From: GWC2-45-44 sp041661665
GTDB taxonomy: Bacteria; Planctomycetota; Phycisphaerae; Sedimentisphaerales; UBA12454
Direction: 5' to 3'
Length of the DNA: 64,000 nt
Assembly (NCBI GenBank): GCA_041661665.1
Contig: JBAZTW010000004.1
Span: 15,701-79,700, forward strand
The position numbers were made by a program, and so were the translations under genes. Positions 16,700 to 25,446 of this stretch are shown piece by piece. Within the stretch, counting starts at the first letter, position 1; each line of letters starts with the position of its first letter. The notes under the pieces were generated by a model. The model did no database searches. It was not told the origin of the DNA and saw nothing but the letters and a program-made list of their open reading frames with translations.

Positions 16700-17167
16700 C
16701 TATTTTATCTGGCTCATAACGTCAACCATTTCCATCGCGTTTGCCGCAGCATTAACGCCTGCGTTGCCGGACTTTGTGCCTGCCCGTTCAATCGCCTGTT
16801 CGATTGTGTCGCAGGTCAAAACACCGAATATTGTCGGAACGCCCGTGTCGTAGTTCACCTGGCCGAGACCTCTGGAAACCTGCTGGCATACATAATCGTA
16901 GTGGCTTGTCTGGCCGCGAATCACAGCGCCGAGACAAATCACAGCGTTATACTTTCCGCTGGTCGCTAATTTTTTGGCGGCAGGCGTAATCTCTATCGAG
17001 CCGGGAACCCAGACAACGGTAATTTGGCCGTCGGTCGCTCCGTGTCTTTGCAGCGCATCGACCGCGCCGTCGAGCAATTTGGATGTGATAAAATCGTTAA
17101 ACCTGCTCACGACTATCGCATAGTTTGCTTTACCGGCACTCAAGTTGCCTTTTATGTGTTTTATCAT
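16700..17167 (-). CDS. ribH: 6,7-dimethyl-8-ribityllumazine synthase
   Basis: Riboflavin-pathway enzyme (155 aa) that condenses the ribityl-aminouracil with dihydroxybutanone phosphate. Visible motifs are YAIVVSRFNDFITSKLLDGA near residue 16, VWVPGSIEITPAAKKLA near 52, ICLGAVIRGQTSHYDYVC near 77, and GVPTIFGVLTCDTIEQAIER near 108 with the family GVLTxxxxxQA pattern. Length matches RibH. AAGGAG lies before the ATG. It heads the ribH-nusB-parA-pabB unit. Confidence 0.96.
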   Translation of the reverse strand: MIKHIKGNLSAGKANYAIVVSRFNDFITSKLLDGAVDALQRHGATDGQITVVWVPGSIEITPAAKKLATSGKYNAVICLGAVIRGQTSHYDYVCQQVSRGLGQVNYDTGVPTIFGVLTCDTIEQAIERAGTKSGNAGVNAAANAMEMVDVMSQIK

Positions 17168-17442
17168 ATTTCGGACTCCTTATTTTTTGTACTGAATTAG
17201 TGCAGTATTATAAGACTAAACGTCTGTTTTTACCAGAAAAACGACTTTTTTATCGCCGCGACACTATCGAATCGCAAATTGCCGACCTCATAACTGTCGT
17301 TATTATAATAGGTTAAGGCGAAATTTCCACTTAAATTATTTTCATAAATGTTTTTTTGGAAAGTCCGAATTTCCCGCCAAAGACGCCGCGAAATTATGCC
17401 GAATCTTAGCATAGCAAAAAGTGCAGTATTTACGGAGAAATT

Positions 17443-18831
17443 ATGAATTCTGACAATGGATTTGAATCTTTCGAGCAGGACGATGAATTGTTAAATTCCT
17501 GGGGCAGCGCAGAGCGAAAAGCGATAAAGGCTTTCGAGCTTTACGAAAACGGGCAAATGGACGATGCGCTTGTCGCGATGAATGAGGCTTTGGATATAAA
17601 TCCCGCGAATGACCGGTGGCATTTCAATAAGGCTCTTACGCTTGACGCGATGGACAGATTCGACGAGGCGATAGCGGAATATAAACTTGCCATTGAGCTG
17701 AATCCAAATGATATCGAGACGCTCAACTGCCTGGCGGTAGATTACACACGCAGCGGACAGTATGACCTTGCGCTGGAAGTTTTCGAGCGGATAGAAAAAC
17801 ACAATCCTGATTTCGAGCCGAGCTACTGCAACAGGATAATCACATACACCGAAACCGGCAATTATGAAATGGCTGAGCAGATGTTTTATATGGCTCAGCA
17901 GCTCAACGATAAATGTCCGCTGTGTTTTTATAACATCGGGAATTTATTTTTCATTCGCGGAGAGTACAAAAAAGCCGCCTGGTGCTGGGAAAAGACCGCT
18001 TCGCTTGAACCGAGCCATCCGCAAATAAATTATCGAATTGCGCAGGCCTGCTGGAATATGGGCGACAGGGACTTGGCGTATAAAAAATTCATTGAAGAGC
18101 TTAAATGCAACCCCGGCGATACGGATGTGATTTTTGATTTCGGATTATTTTTACTGCATGGCGGAAACATCACCGCCGCCGCTGAAAAGTTCAACCGCAT
18201 ACTTGAAACCCAGCCGGATTATGCCCCAGCAATTTTTTATCTCGGTGAAATCGAATTGAATAGAAAAAATTTCGCCGCTGCCGAGAACTATTACAAAAAA
18301 GCGATTAAATGCGACAACAGACTCCCCGGCCCCAGATTCAGACTTGGCCAGATGACTTTCAGCCGCGGCAGCAGAGATGAAGCGTTCGGCCTTTTGGTCA
18401 GCGAACTTGAGCTTGATGTCGAGCAGGCGGAAGTTTTGATTCCGATTGGCCTTATAATGATGGAAATGGGGCAGATTGATTATGCCGTTCATTGCTTTTT
18501 AAAGGTGTCGGAGATTGATTCCACAAACGCCGTCAATTATCTGCATTTGGCAAACGCGCTGGCCCTTCGCGGCGAAGACGAAGATGCCCAGCAGTTCCTC
18601 GATTACGCCGCAGAGCTTGCACCTGAAAATTACAAACTGATTTGCAATGCCGCCAGAGCATATCTTCGGATGCAAAATCCGCAAAAAGCTCTTTTGCTGT
18701 TATCGCAATGCCCGCAGGAGCAGATGGAGTTGACAGGTAAACTGCTTGAGCTTAAAGCTAAATTCGAGATTTTTAAGACTGATGTTAAAGAGAGAATTTC
18801 GTTTCTGCTGAGAAATTTCAGACGCAGATAA
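17443..18831 (+). CDS. Tetratricopeptide-repeat protein
   Basis: A 462-aa protein made largely of TPR helices from about residue 20 to 440, with repeated patterns such as ALDINPANDRWHFNKALTLD, AIELNPNDIETLNCLAVDYT and SLEPSHPQINYRIAQACWNM. It has no signal peptide or membrane helix, so it is probably a cytosolic scaffold. GGAG lies before the ATG. Partners cannot be inferred; it is divergent from ribH and stands alone. Confidence 0.85.
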   Translation: MNSDNGFESFEQDDELLNSWGSAERKAIKAFELYENGQMDDALVAMNEALDINPANDRWHFNKALTLDAMDRFDEAIAEYKLAIELNPNDIETLNCLAVDYTRSGQYDLALEVFERIEKHNPDFEPSYCNRIITYTETGNYEMAEQMFYMAQQLNDKCPLCFYNIGNLFFIRGEYKKAAWCWEKTASLEPSHPQINYRIAQACWNMGDRDLAYKKFIEELKCNPGDTDVIFDFGLFLLHGGNITAAAEKFNRILETQPDYAPAIFYLGEIELNRKNFAAAENYYKKAIKCDNRLPGPRFRLGQMTFSRGSRDEAFGLLVSELELDVEQAEVLIPIGLIMMEMGQIDYAVHCFLKVSEIDSTNAVNYLHLANALALRGEDEDAQQFLDYAAELAPENYKLICNAARAYLRMQNPQKALLLLSQCPQEQMELTGKLLELKAKFEIFKTDVKERISFLLRNFRRR

Positions 18832-18854
18832 AAGCAAAAGTGTATAATAGTTTT

Positions 18855-18906
18855 GTAGGGTGGGCTCGCCTGCCCTGAGCTTGTCGAAGGGTCAGCCCAC
18901 GCGGTT
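18855..18906. repeat. Composite hairpin repeat (GTAGGGTGGGCT family), copy 2
   Basis: A 52-bp copy differing from 4555-4606 by one base. It lies 23 bp after the TPR gene stop on one side and forms the 3' end of the membrane-protein gene at 18892 on the other. Confidence 0.85.
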
Positions 18907-19398
18907 TTGTATTTTTTTTGTTTTCTTCATTTTTCCAAAGCACGCGAATGACACCAGCACAAGACCCGCTCCACAGACAAAAAGTATTACACGATTTTCA
19001 TTTTTTGTGCTTCTTTGCAGCCACATAGGCGGCTGCGGCAGACTGGCCGCATCATCCTGACTATTTAGCACAGCCTTTGCCCGGTCCAACATTTCAGCGG
19101 TTATATTTGCCCGTCGTTCGTTTGGGTCGTTAACCGCGTGTGGGTCGCTGCCAAGCGTAAGCGGTGCGATTTTGGCAAGGATATTGGGGTCGGCGGCGAT
19201 TTGCCCGGTGAGAACTTCGTGGTCTTTTATTATCTGCTCTATTTTGACATTATTTCGCTCGGTTTGAATAACCGCCGCTTTGGTATCGTAAAGGCTTTTC
19301 CATTCCGGGCCAAGCGTTGCCAGAGATATAGACAGAATGCCAGCCGCTGAGCAAATCACAAACAACAACAATCTTAAAACAGCTTCCAGCTTTTGCAC
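18892..19398 (-). CDS. Small membrane protein, function unknown
   Basis: A 168-aa protein with an N-terminal hydrophobic segment (about 6-28, possibly a signal anchor) and a second one near 140-158. Between them is a mostly helical, charged region (TERNNVKIEQIIKDHEVLTG) that probably faces the periplasm. No family was recognised. The C-terminus, after a basic KMKKTKK stretch, ends in NRVG and a TGA stop that belong to the repeat at 18855-18906, just as in the LPS kinase gene. Confidence 0.6.
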   Translation of the reverse strand: MQKLEAVLRLLLFVICSAAGILSISLATLGPEWKSLYDTKAAVIQTERNNVKIEQIIKDHEVLTGQIAADPNILAKIAPLTLGSDPHAVNDPNERRANITAEMLDRAKAVLNSQDDAASLPQPPMWLQRSTKNENRVILFVCGAGLVLVSFACFGKMKKTKKIQNRVG

Positions 19399-19445
19399 GT
19401 TTCTGCCCTGAATTTAATGCCGCTCCATAATGGCCGCGGCTCTGA

Positions 19446-19588
19446 ACACCCTGCGCTTTCGCTTGGGCTCTGAATGACACCTGCGGTATTCTAAAGCAGA
19501 AAACTTAAAAAACCACTTTTTTTTTATTTTATAACAAGTAGAATAGCCGCCGGCATCTAATCAGAGCCCAAGCGACAGCGCAGGGTGT
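19446..19588. repeat. Element bounded by 28-bp inverted repeats
   Basis: Positions 19446-19473 and 19561-19588 are inverted copies of a 28-bp sequence (core CACCCTGCGCT and CTTGGGCTCTGA) with one mismatch. They enclose an 87-bp AT-rich centre. There is no coding sequence, so this is either a small non-autonomous element or two copies of a short repeat in opposite orientation. Confidence 0.65.
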
Positions 19589-19608
19589 GGTTTATTGGAG
19601 CAGTATTT

Positions 19609-20463
19609 ATGAACAAGGTGTTTTTTAATAATAGTATCGTTGATTCCGCCCAGGCTATGATAAACCATAGCGACACGGGTTTTTTGTATGGCGCAGGGCT
19701 GTTCGAGACTATGCGGACGGCAAACGGCGTGGTTTTCGCCCTGGAAGACCATCTCGACAGACTTTTTAACAGCGCAGCCAAACTTGGTATAAAACTGACA
19801 GGCGATAAAAAGTTTTGCACCGACGCGATATATCAAACTCTCAAAGCCAACGACCTGAAAGAGGCTCGGCTTCGTCTGACCGCAACCAGCGGCACGGTCA
19901 ACGCTGACGATGAAGCAGTGCCGACGCTGCTTATTACCGCGGTAAATTTTGAACCTTATCCGAAAGATTATTATCAAAAGGGTGTGCTGGCGGTTTTAAG
20001 TCCGTACAGGCAAAATTACACTGACGGGCTGGCGGGACATAAAACGACAAATTATTTTTCAAGATTGCTCGCCCTTTCGCAGGCTCGGCAAAAACACGCC
20101 GCAGAGGCGCTGTGGTTCACCTTTGAAGGCTTGCTGGCCGAGGGAAGCGTCAGCAATGTTTTTGTTGTGAAGGATTCTATCGTTTATACCCCCCCGCTTG
20201 AGATTGGCGTTCTGCCAGGCATAGCCAGAAAACACGTTTGTGCTCTTGCAATGAAAAATTCGCTCAAACTCGAAGAGAAAGATTTGACGATTAAAGAGCT
20301 TTTGGCCGCTGATGAGGTCTTTATTACGAATGTTATTATGCAGGTGATGCCCGTGATAAAAATCGAGGCGCACGATGTAAAAGACGCAAAACCGGGAGCG
20401 ATTACAAAGAAAATAATGACTCTTTACGCAGAGCATTTTAACAAAGAAACTGGAATGGCATAA
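19609..20463 (+). CDS. Class IV aminotransferase (PabC / branched-chain aminotransferase-like)
   Basis: Fold-type IV PLP enzyme (284 aa). Family landmarks are DTGFLYGAGLFETMRTANG near residue 22, LEDHLDRLFNSA near 45, GHKTTNYFSRLLALSQARQ near 140 with the Schiff-base lysine, and LLAEGSVSNVFVVKDSIVYTPPL near 170. VLPGIARKHVCALA near 198 binds phosphate. PabC-type aminodeoxychorismate lyase fits the nearby pabB-like gene, but D-amino-acid or branched-chain transaminase cannot be excluded. The ATG at 19609 is chosen because GGAG lies 8 nt before it; the in-frame upstream ATG at 19585 falls inside the inverted repeat. Confidence 0.83.
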   Translation: MNKVFFNNSIVDSAQAMINHSDTGFLYGAGLFETMRTANGVVFALEDHLDRLFNSAAKLGIKLTGDKKFCTDAIYQTLKANDLKEARLRLTATSGTVNADDEAVPTLLITAVNFEPYPKDYYQKGVLAVLSPYRQNYTDGLAGHKTTNYFSRLLALSQARQKHAAEALWFTFEGLLAEGSVSNVFVVKDSIVYTPPLEIGVLPGIARKHVCALAMKNSLKLEEKDLTIKELLAADEVFITNVIMQVMPVIKIEAHDVKDAKPGAITKKIMTLYAEHFNKETGMA

Positions 20464-20465
20464 GA

Positions 20466-20574
20466 AATCAAAAATCAAAATGCAAATATCAAAATGACAA
20501 AGCAAAAATTAAAAATAGTTATGCCGAAGGCATTCCATAATTTTTATTTTTAATTTTTAATTTTTGATATTATT
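20466..20574. repeat. AT-rich long palindrome with ATTCCATAATTTTT
   Basis: A 109-bp AT-rich inverted structure. The left arm words AAAAATTAAAAATA and the right arm words TTTTTATTTTTAATTTTT flank the centre ATGCCGAAGGCAT. It has the same layout as the repeats at 10851 and 16643, and fills the spacer before nif3. Confidence 0.5.
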
Positions 20575-20594
20575 ATGTATTTGAGGGAGTTAAA

Positions 20595-21707
20595 TTGAAA
20601 ATTATGGTTAAGATTAAAGATGTAATAAAACATATCGAATGTATCGCTCCGCCGAAATTGGCGCAAAGCTGGGATAACACCGGCCTGCTAATCGGCGACG
20701 GCAATTCGAAAATCAAAAAAATCCTGCTTACAATCGATATTACCGCCGAGGTCGTCAAAGAAGCAAAGAAGTTCGGCTGCAATTTCATCATTAGCTATCA
20801 CCCGGTAATCTGGGATGGGCTGAAAAAAGTTCTCGCAGACTCTGTTGTTTATGACATTATCCAATCGGGCATAAGCGTTTATTCCATTCATACCGCCCTC
20901 GATGCCGTCAAAGGCGGCGTGAACGATGGTCTTGCTGAAATGGTCGGCATTAAAAATCCAGCTCCCATCGGCGACTGGGTAGAAACAGGTCAGAAAAATT
21001 ACAAGCTGATGTTTTTTGTGCCGGTCGAGTCGCTCCAGAAAGTCGCCGACGCGGTTTTCAAAGCCGGGGCAGGCTCAATAGGAAATTACAGCCATTGCAG
21101 CTTCAATACCGCAGGGCTTGGAACATTCGTCCCGCTTGAAGGCTCAAATCCGACCATCGGCAAAAAGGGCGAACTTGAAAACGTCCACGAAATAAAATTC
21201 GAGTCGATTGTGCCTGCCGAGAAGGTTGCCGATTGCGTAAAAGCGATGAAGGCCGCGCATCCTTACGAAATGCCTGCGTTCGATGTTGTCAAACTTTATG
21301 ATGTTGAGGACAAAATCGGGCTTGGCAGAATCGGAAAATTGGCAAAACCGACCCAGCTAAACGCGATTCTCAAAAAAATTAAATCGGCCACCGGTGCAAA
21401 CATTGCCGGAATCGTCGGCCCAAATAAACGATTGGTAAAAAAGGCTGCCGTCTGTGCCGGCTCGTGCAGCAAACTCATTATGAACGTAATTGCCGAAGGC
21501 TGCGACCTTTACCTAACCGGCGAAATCAAACACCATCAGGCAATGGCCGCCGCCGAAGCCGGTATGACCGTCATTTGCCTCAGCCATACGGTCTCCGAGC
21601 GATTTATCCTTAAAAAAATCGCAAAAGAGCTTCAAAAACAGATAAAAGATGTTAAAATCCTGACAAGTAAAAAGGATAAAGACCCGTTTGAATGGACAAA
21701 AATATGA
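20595..21707 (+). CDS. NIF3-like dinuclear metal-centre protein
   Basis: NIF3/YqfO-family protein of 370 aa, the long form with an inserted PII-like domain (about residues 130-240). Metal ligands are expected in SYHPVIWDGLK near residue 66 and YSIHTALDAVKGGVND near 97, and at the C-terminus in LTGEIKHHQAMAA and CLSHTVSERFIL. The family function is unsettled, with GTP-cyclohydrolase-like similarity reported. The start is TTG at 20595, supported by GAGGGAG 5 nt upstream; the later ATG at 20604 would be too far from it. It overlaps scpB by 4 bp. Confidence 0.9.
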   Translation: MKIMVKIKDVIKHIECIAPPKLAQSWDNTGLLIGDGNSKIKKILLTIDITAEVVKEAKKFGCNFIISYHPVIWDGLKKVLADSVVYDIIQSGISVYSIHTALDAVKGGVNDGLAEMVGIKNPAPIGDWVETGQKNYKLMFFVPVESLQKVADAVFKAGAGSIGNYSHCSFNTAGLGTFVPLEGSNPTIGKKGELENVHEIKFESIVPAEKVADCVKAMKAAHPYEMPAFDVVKLYDVEDKIGLGRIGKLAKPTQLNAILKKIKSATGANIAGIVGPNKRLVKKAAVCAGSCSKLIMNVIAEGCDLYLTGEIKHHQAMAAAEAGMTVICLSHTVSERFILKKIAKELQKQIKDVKILTSKKDKDPFEWTKI

Positions 21708-22369
21708 GCGATGAGCTTGACCAGGATATTGAGAACACCGAAAATACCGAGAACACCGATATTACTGAATCGGCGGCTCTTCAGGAACAGATTCAGCAAA
21801 ATCAGGATTTACAAATGCCAAATGTTTCGATTGAGTCGGTAATCGAAGCGATACTCTTTGCCTCCGATGAGCCGCTGTCCATCGACAGATTAGTTTCAAT
21901 TTCCGAGTTCACAGGCGGCGCAAAGCAGGTGCGTCAGTGCATCGAAACGCTCAATCAGCAATATACCGATGCCGCCAGGTCGTTCAGGATTGAAGAAATC
22001 GCCGGCGGCTTTCAAATGATGACAATGCCGGAATATAATATCTGGCTCAAAAAATTACTGCGCGACCGCGGCGACAATAAACTCACTTCCGTTGCCTTGG
22101 AAACGCTCGCTATCATTGCATATAAACAGCCGATTATCAGGGCTGACATCGAGGCAATTCGCGGCGTTGCCTGCGGCGAAATGATTCGTTCGCTGATGTA
22201 TAAAGGTCTGGTCAAAATCGTCGGCAAAGCCGAGATTCTCGGCAGGCCGCTGCTCTACGGCACAACCAAAAAATTCCTCGAAATCTTCGGCCTCAGCACA
22301 CTAAAAGACCTCCCAAAAGTTGAAGAGCTCAAAGAGCCAGGCAAGGAAATGGTAAAGAGTGAAGAGTGA
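21704..22369 (+). CDS. scpB: Segregation and condensation protein B
   Basis: Winged-helix partner of the SMC-ScpA complex. The core (about residues 45-205 of the long form) shows IEAILFASDEPLSIDRL near 52, LETLAIIAYKQPIIRADIE near 134, and RGVACGEMIRSLMYKGLVKIVGKAEILGRP, all diagnostic. A polar Glu/Asn-rich N-terminus precedes it. The ATG at 21704 forms an ATGA overlap with nif3; an ATG at 21692 is also possible. The unit nif3-scpB is co-directional and tightly coupled. Confidence 0.93.
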   Translation: MSDELDQDIENTENTENTDITESAALQEQIQQNQDLQMPNVSIESVIEAILFASDEPLSIDRLVSISEFTGGAKQVRQCIETLNQQYTDAARSFRIEEIAGGFQMMTMPEYNIWLKKLLRDRGDNKLTSVALETLAIIAYKQPIIRADIEAIRGVACGEMIRSLMYKGLVKIVGKAEILGRPLLYGTTKKFLEIFGLSTLKDLPKVEELKEPGKEMVKSEE

Positions 22370-22383
22370 ACCTGTTATAGTAA

Positions 22384-22488
22384 TTAAGGGTATCTCTAAA
22401 AATGCGTAAATCAGAGCCGCGAGCGTAAGCGACCGGTCAAAAACAACGTTTATTATGTTTGATTGTCAATTTTTAGAGGTTGCCTTAA
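22384..22488. repeat. MITE-like element with imperfect 20-bp terminal inverted repeats
   Basis: Left end TTAAGGGTATCTCTAAAAAT and right end ATTTTTAGAGGTTGCCTTAA are inverted repeats matching at 17 of 20 positions. The 105-bp element lies between scpB and the protease gene, and the right end contains the protease stop codon. The right-end sequence recurs at 42590-42610. Confidence 0.65.
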
Positions 22489-23459
22489 TCCATAAGCCAA
22501 TTCTGAGCAAAAATAGCGGAATCAGCAAAATTAACTTTCCCATTGGCCTGAAAATCCGCGCCCTCACAGGAGAGGAGAGTTCCGTTGACACAATCCGTGC
22601 GCAGCCATTGGCTGGTAAAAATGGCAAAATCGAACTCATCAACCTTACTGTCCCTGTTGAGGTCTCCTACCGGATAGTCCGCAGGGGAATTAATTATTCC
22701 GTTTATCCACGGGGCATAAGAACTTATTCTGGCGCCCCAAAACGTGTCGCCAAACCATGTTTCGTACAGCCTTTGAACAGAAACCGTCAACGCGGCGAGC
22801 TTCCAGATTCCACCTTGATTAATAAACCATCCGCCGCCGGAATCATACATGGCTGGGGCTGCCTCATAGGGTCTTCCATTCAGGTCGAAATCGGCATATA
22901 CGGTTTCGACAGTAGGATAAAGTTGATAGCCCTCTATTATATTCTGTCCCCATCTCAAAGTATCATTTGAGCCTGTCCATGAATATCCGTTAGAAAGAGT
23001 AGTTCCTCTATGTTGACCATAGCCGCCTATCACAATATCCTTATATATCTCGTCGGTATCTGTATATGGAGGTGCGTATGCAAGATTAGGATCTGAGCCA
23101 TCGAGGTTTTTGAGCCTTATCAGACGGATGTCGTAGCTGCCGTTTGCACTGCCGATGGTGCCGCCTATCCACCGAGGATTGTAGATGCAGTTGTAGGTAA
23201 CGCCGTTGATATTTACTGTTGCAGGATTAGAATTTTGGTGGCGGGTGGTGATAATCCACTTGGGGGAGACAACCACAAATGAGGCGTTACTGCTCCATCT
23301 TCCCACAACGGCGTTCACCGGCCTATCCGTCCAGGTCAGCAAATTCGGCTCTCCTGTGGGGTGAAGAATAATGCTTAGACCAGTAGTAGGTGTCAGCAGC
23401 ACAAATACACACAAACATACGCCTTGCCAGGCGTTATAGCTGCGCCAAAGCTTCTTCAA
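22485..23459 (-). CDS. Secreted trypsin-like serine protease with dockerin-like tail
   Basis: A 324-aa exported protein. Residues 1-29 form a signal sequence (basic start, hydrophobic CLCVFVLLTP). A chymotrypsin-fold domain follows with a putative triad of H74 (in WIITTRHQN, atypical for the usual TAAHC), D110 (SYDIRLIRL) and S197 (YDSGGG). The C-terminus carries two dockerin-like calcium motifs, DLNRDSKVDEFDFAIF near 268 and DFQANGKVNFADSAIF near 303, each ending in a QWL/NWL helix. Such tails are common in Phycisphaerae. The start is TTG at 23459. The TAA stop is inside the right end of a MITE-like repeat. Confidence 0.77.
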   Translation of the reverse strand: MKKLWRSYNAWQGVCLCVFVLLTPTTGLSIILHPTGEPNLLTWTDRPVNAVVGRWSSNASFVVVSPKWIITTRHQNSNPATVNINGVTYNCIYNPRWIGGTIGSANGSYDIRLIRLKNLDGSDPNLAYAPPYTDTDEIYKDIVIGGYGQHRGTTLSNGYSWTGSNDTLRWGQNIIEGYQLYPTVETVYADFDLNGRPYEAAPAMYDSGGGWFINQGGIWKLAALTVSVQRLYETWFGDTFWGARISSYAPWINGIINSPADYPVGDLNRDSKVDEFDFAIFTSQWLRTDCVNGTLLSCEGADFQANGKVNFADSAIFAQNWLMD

Positions 23460-23644
23460 ATCCTACCATCCTTTTTGGGGCATATAAAACAAGTACTTTA
23501 TTAACCGGGATTGCCCGTATGATGCCTGCTGCTGTTCATCTATGACGCCAAAACCCCCATTTTTAGCGATGGTATCAGACCTATTATAAAAAGTCAAGCT
23601 TTTTAATTTTATCTCGAAGTTTTCAATGTGCCTCGAAAGACAAA

Positions 23645-25243
23645 TCAGGCGCAGCATTCATTTTGCTGTTTTTGTGACAACGGCCACTTATCGTGATTTT
23701 CAGCGTAAGCATTTTTAAACGCTTCTACCACTTCCGGGTCGAATTGAGTGCCTGCAAGGCTTACAATTTCGCTTATTGTGTCGTCTGCGGATTTGGGATT
23801 GACGTTCCAGTGTTTGGAAGTCATCGCGTCAAAGGTATTTGCGACAGCGAGGATTCTTGAGCCAAACGGGATATTCCTGCCGACTAAGCCGTTGGGATAA
23901 CCTGTGCCGTCGAAATTTTCGTGATGATGGCGGATAATAATCGCTTCCTGATTGAATATGCCTATTGGAGTGATAATTTCAGCGCTGGAAATCGGATGCC
24001 TTTCAACGATTCTTCGCTCGTCATCGGTAAGAGCCGTATTCTTTCGCAGGATATGATTTGGAATAATAATTTTGCCGAGGTCGTGAAGAGCCGCCGCTGT
24101 TGCAAGCTGTTCTGCCAGAACTCCGGAAACATTCATTTGCTTTGCAATCGCCGATACATATATTTTTACATTCTCAACGTGCCGGGCAAGATAATCGTCC
24201 TTTGCCGCGATAGCTTTCGCAAAGGCCGTTATCATACCGATAGTCTGAGATTTTACCTGCTGTGCGAGCGTTGATATTTTTGTTTGAAGTTCGCGGAAAT
24301 CTTCGCCCTGATGTTCCTGAATATGTTCGTCGGGATTGACCTGGTCGTAGGAAACAACGCAGTTTCTGCCGCGATGTTTGGCGGCATACAGTGCATCATC
24401 CGCTTTTCTGATAAGCTCGTAAGGGTCGGTAGTGTCGGCGCCGTCAAAAACGGCAACGCCCACGCTGCACGTAACAGATATGGGTTTGTTGGCGGCTTCC
24501 CAGCTATATTTGTCAACCATCGAACGCAGCTTGTCAGCCCTCTGTGCGGCAATTTCGACAGGCATTCCGGGCATAACAACGATGAATTCCTCGCCGCCAT
24601 AGCGACCTGCAATATCGAGAGGATAGATATTTTCGTTGAGAATTTTGCCGACCTGCTGAAGAATTCTATCGCCTGTCAAATGGCCGTATGTATCATTTAC
24701 ATTTTTGAAGTGGTCAACATCAAACATCATAACCGCGATTGAACCGCCGCGGATTTTCGCCTGAAGAATTTCACGTTCGAGAATTTCAAAAAAGTGTCGT
24801 CTGTTTGAAAGCCCCGTTAGTTCATCGGTATTGGCAAGCAAAAGCAGCCTTTCCTGAAGTTCAATCATTTGCAGAACTATGCCTATTCTCGCCTGAAGTT
24901 CGCCCTTGTTAAAAGGCTTGGTTATGTAATCTATCGCGCCGAGTTTAAGCCCTGCGATTTTGTCCTCGCTCTGGTCTTTTGCGGAAACAAAAATTATTGG
25001 AATCGAAGAGGTGCGAACATCCGCCTTTAATCTCCTGCACGCCTCAAAACCATCGAGGTCGGGCATCATTATATCAAGAAGAATAATGTCAGGCCGCTGT
25101 TCCGCCGCGAGCGCCAGCCCCTGTTCAGCGCTTTCCGCCAGCAGCACAACAAGCCCCATATTGCCCAGATGCGCCTTGAGAAGAATAAGATTCGCCTGGC
25201 TGTCGTCAACTACAAGAACTTTCCGCTGCTTTTTTATTTTCAT
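23645..25243 (-). CDS. REC-GGDEF-HD-GYP response regulator for cyclic di-GMP
   Basis: A 532-aa cytosolic response regulator with three domains. REC spans about 7-122, with phospho-acceptor D57 in LLDIMMPD and K109 in YITKP. GGDEF spans about 140-305, with an intact RYGGEEF at 214-220, so diguanylate cyclase activity is plausible. HD-GYP spans about 345-520, with HDLGK and HHENFDGTGYP, the phosphodiesterase signature. The opposing activities in one protein suggest switching through phosphorylation. No sensor kinase is adjacent. Confidence 0.93.
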   Translation of the reverse strand: MKIKKQRKVLVVDDSQANLILLKAHLGNMGLVVLLAESAEQGLALAAEQRPDIILLDIMMPDLDGFEACRRLKADVRTSSIPIIFVSAKDQSEDKIAGLKLGAIDYITKPFNKGELQARIGIVLQMIELQERLLLLANTDELTGLSNRRHFFEILEREILQAKIRGGSIAVMMFDVDHFKNVNDTYGHLTGDRILQQVGKILNENIYPLDIAGRYGGEEFIVVMPGMPVEIAAQRADKLRSMVDKYSWEAANKPISVTCSVGVAVFDGADTTDPYELIRKADDALYAAKHRGRNCVVSYDQVNPDEHIQEHQGEDFRELQTKISTLAQQVKSQTIGMITAFAKAIAAKDDYLARHVENVKIYVSAIAKQMNVSGVLAEQLATAAALHDLGKIIIPNHILRKNTALTDDERRIVERHPISSAEIITPIGIFNQEAIIIRHHHENFDGTGYPNGLVGRNIPFGSRILAVANTFDAMTSKHWNVNPKSADDTISEIVSLAGTQFDPEVVEAFKNAYAENHDKWPLSQKQQNECCA

Positions 25244-25417
25244 ATCTGCACACGCGCTCTAAAGGTTAGTAGTTTATATACGGTATTTATCGACTTATTT
25301 TGAGGCCATATTAAGCTATTTATCACACCATTTTTTAACTTTAACCCGCATTTTCAGTACAAAAAACGCCTTTTTTAAACAAATAACGAAAAAAACCTGA
25401 TATAAAGACACTTTTGT

Positions 25418-25446
25418 TTGACAAAATAATCCTTTATACCTATATT
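25418..25446 (+). promoter_or_regulatory. Strong sigma-70-type promoter
   Basis: TTGACA (25418-25423), exactly 17 nt, then TATATT (25441-25446). The -35 is perfect and the -10 has five of six matches. It drives the beta-propeller gene with a leader of about 145 nt. Confidence 0.75.

Noticed and set aside
18860..19060. Plus-strand frame beginning in the hairpin repeat (GSPALSLSKG)
   Set aside because: It is a translation of the repeat and the antisense of the membrane-protein gene, with no ribosome binding site.
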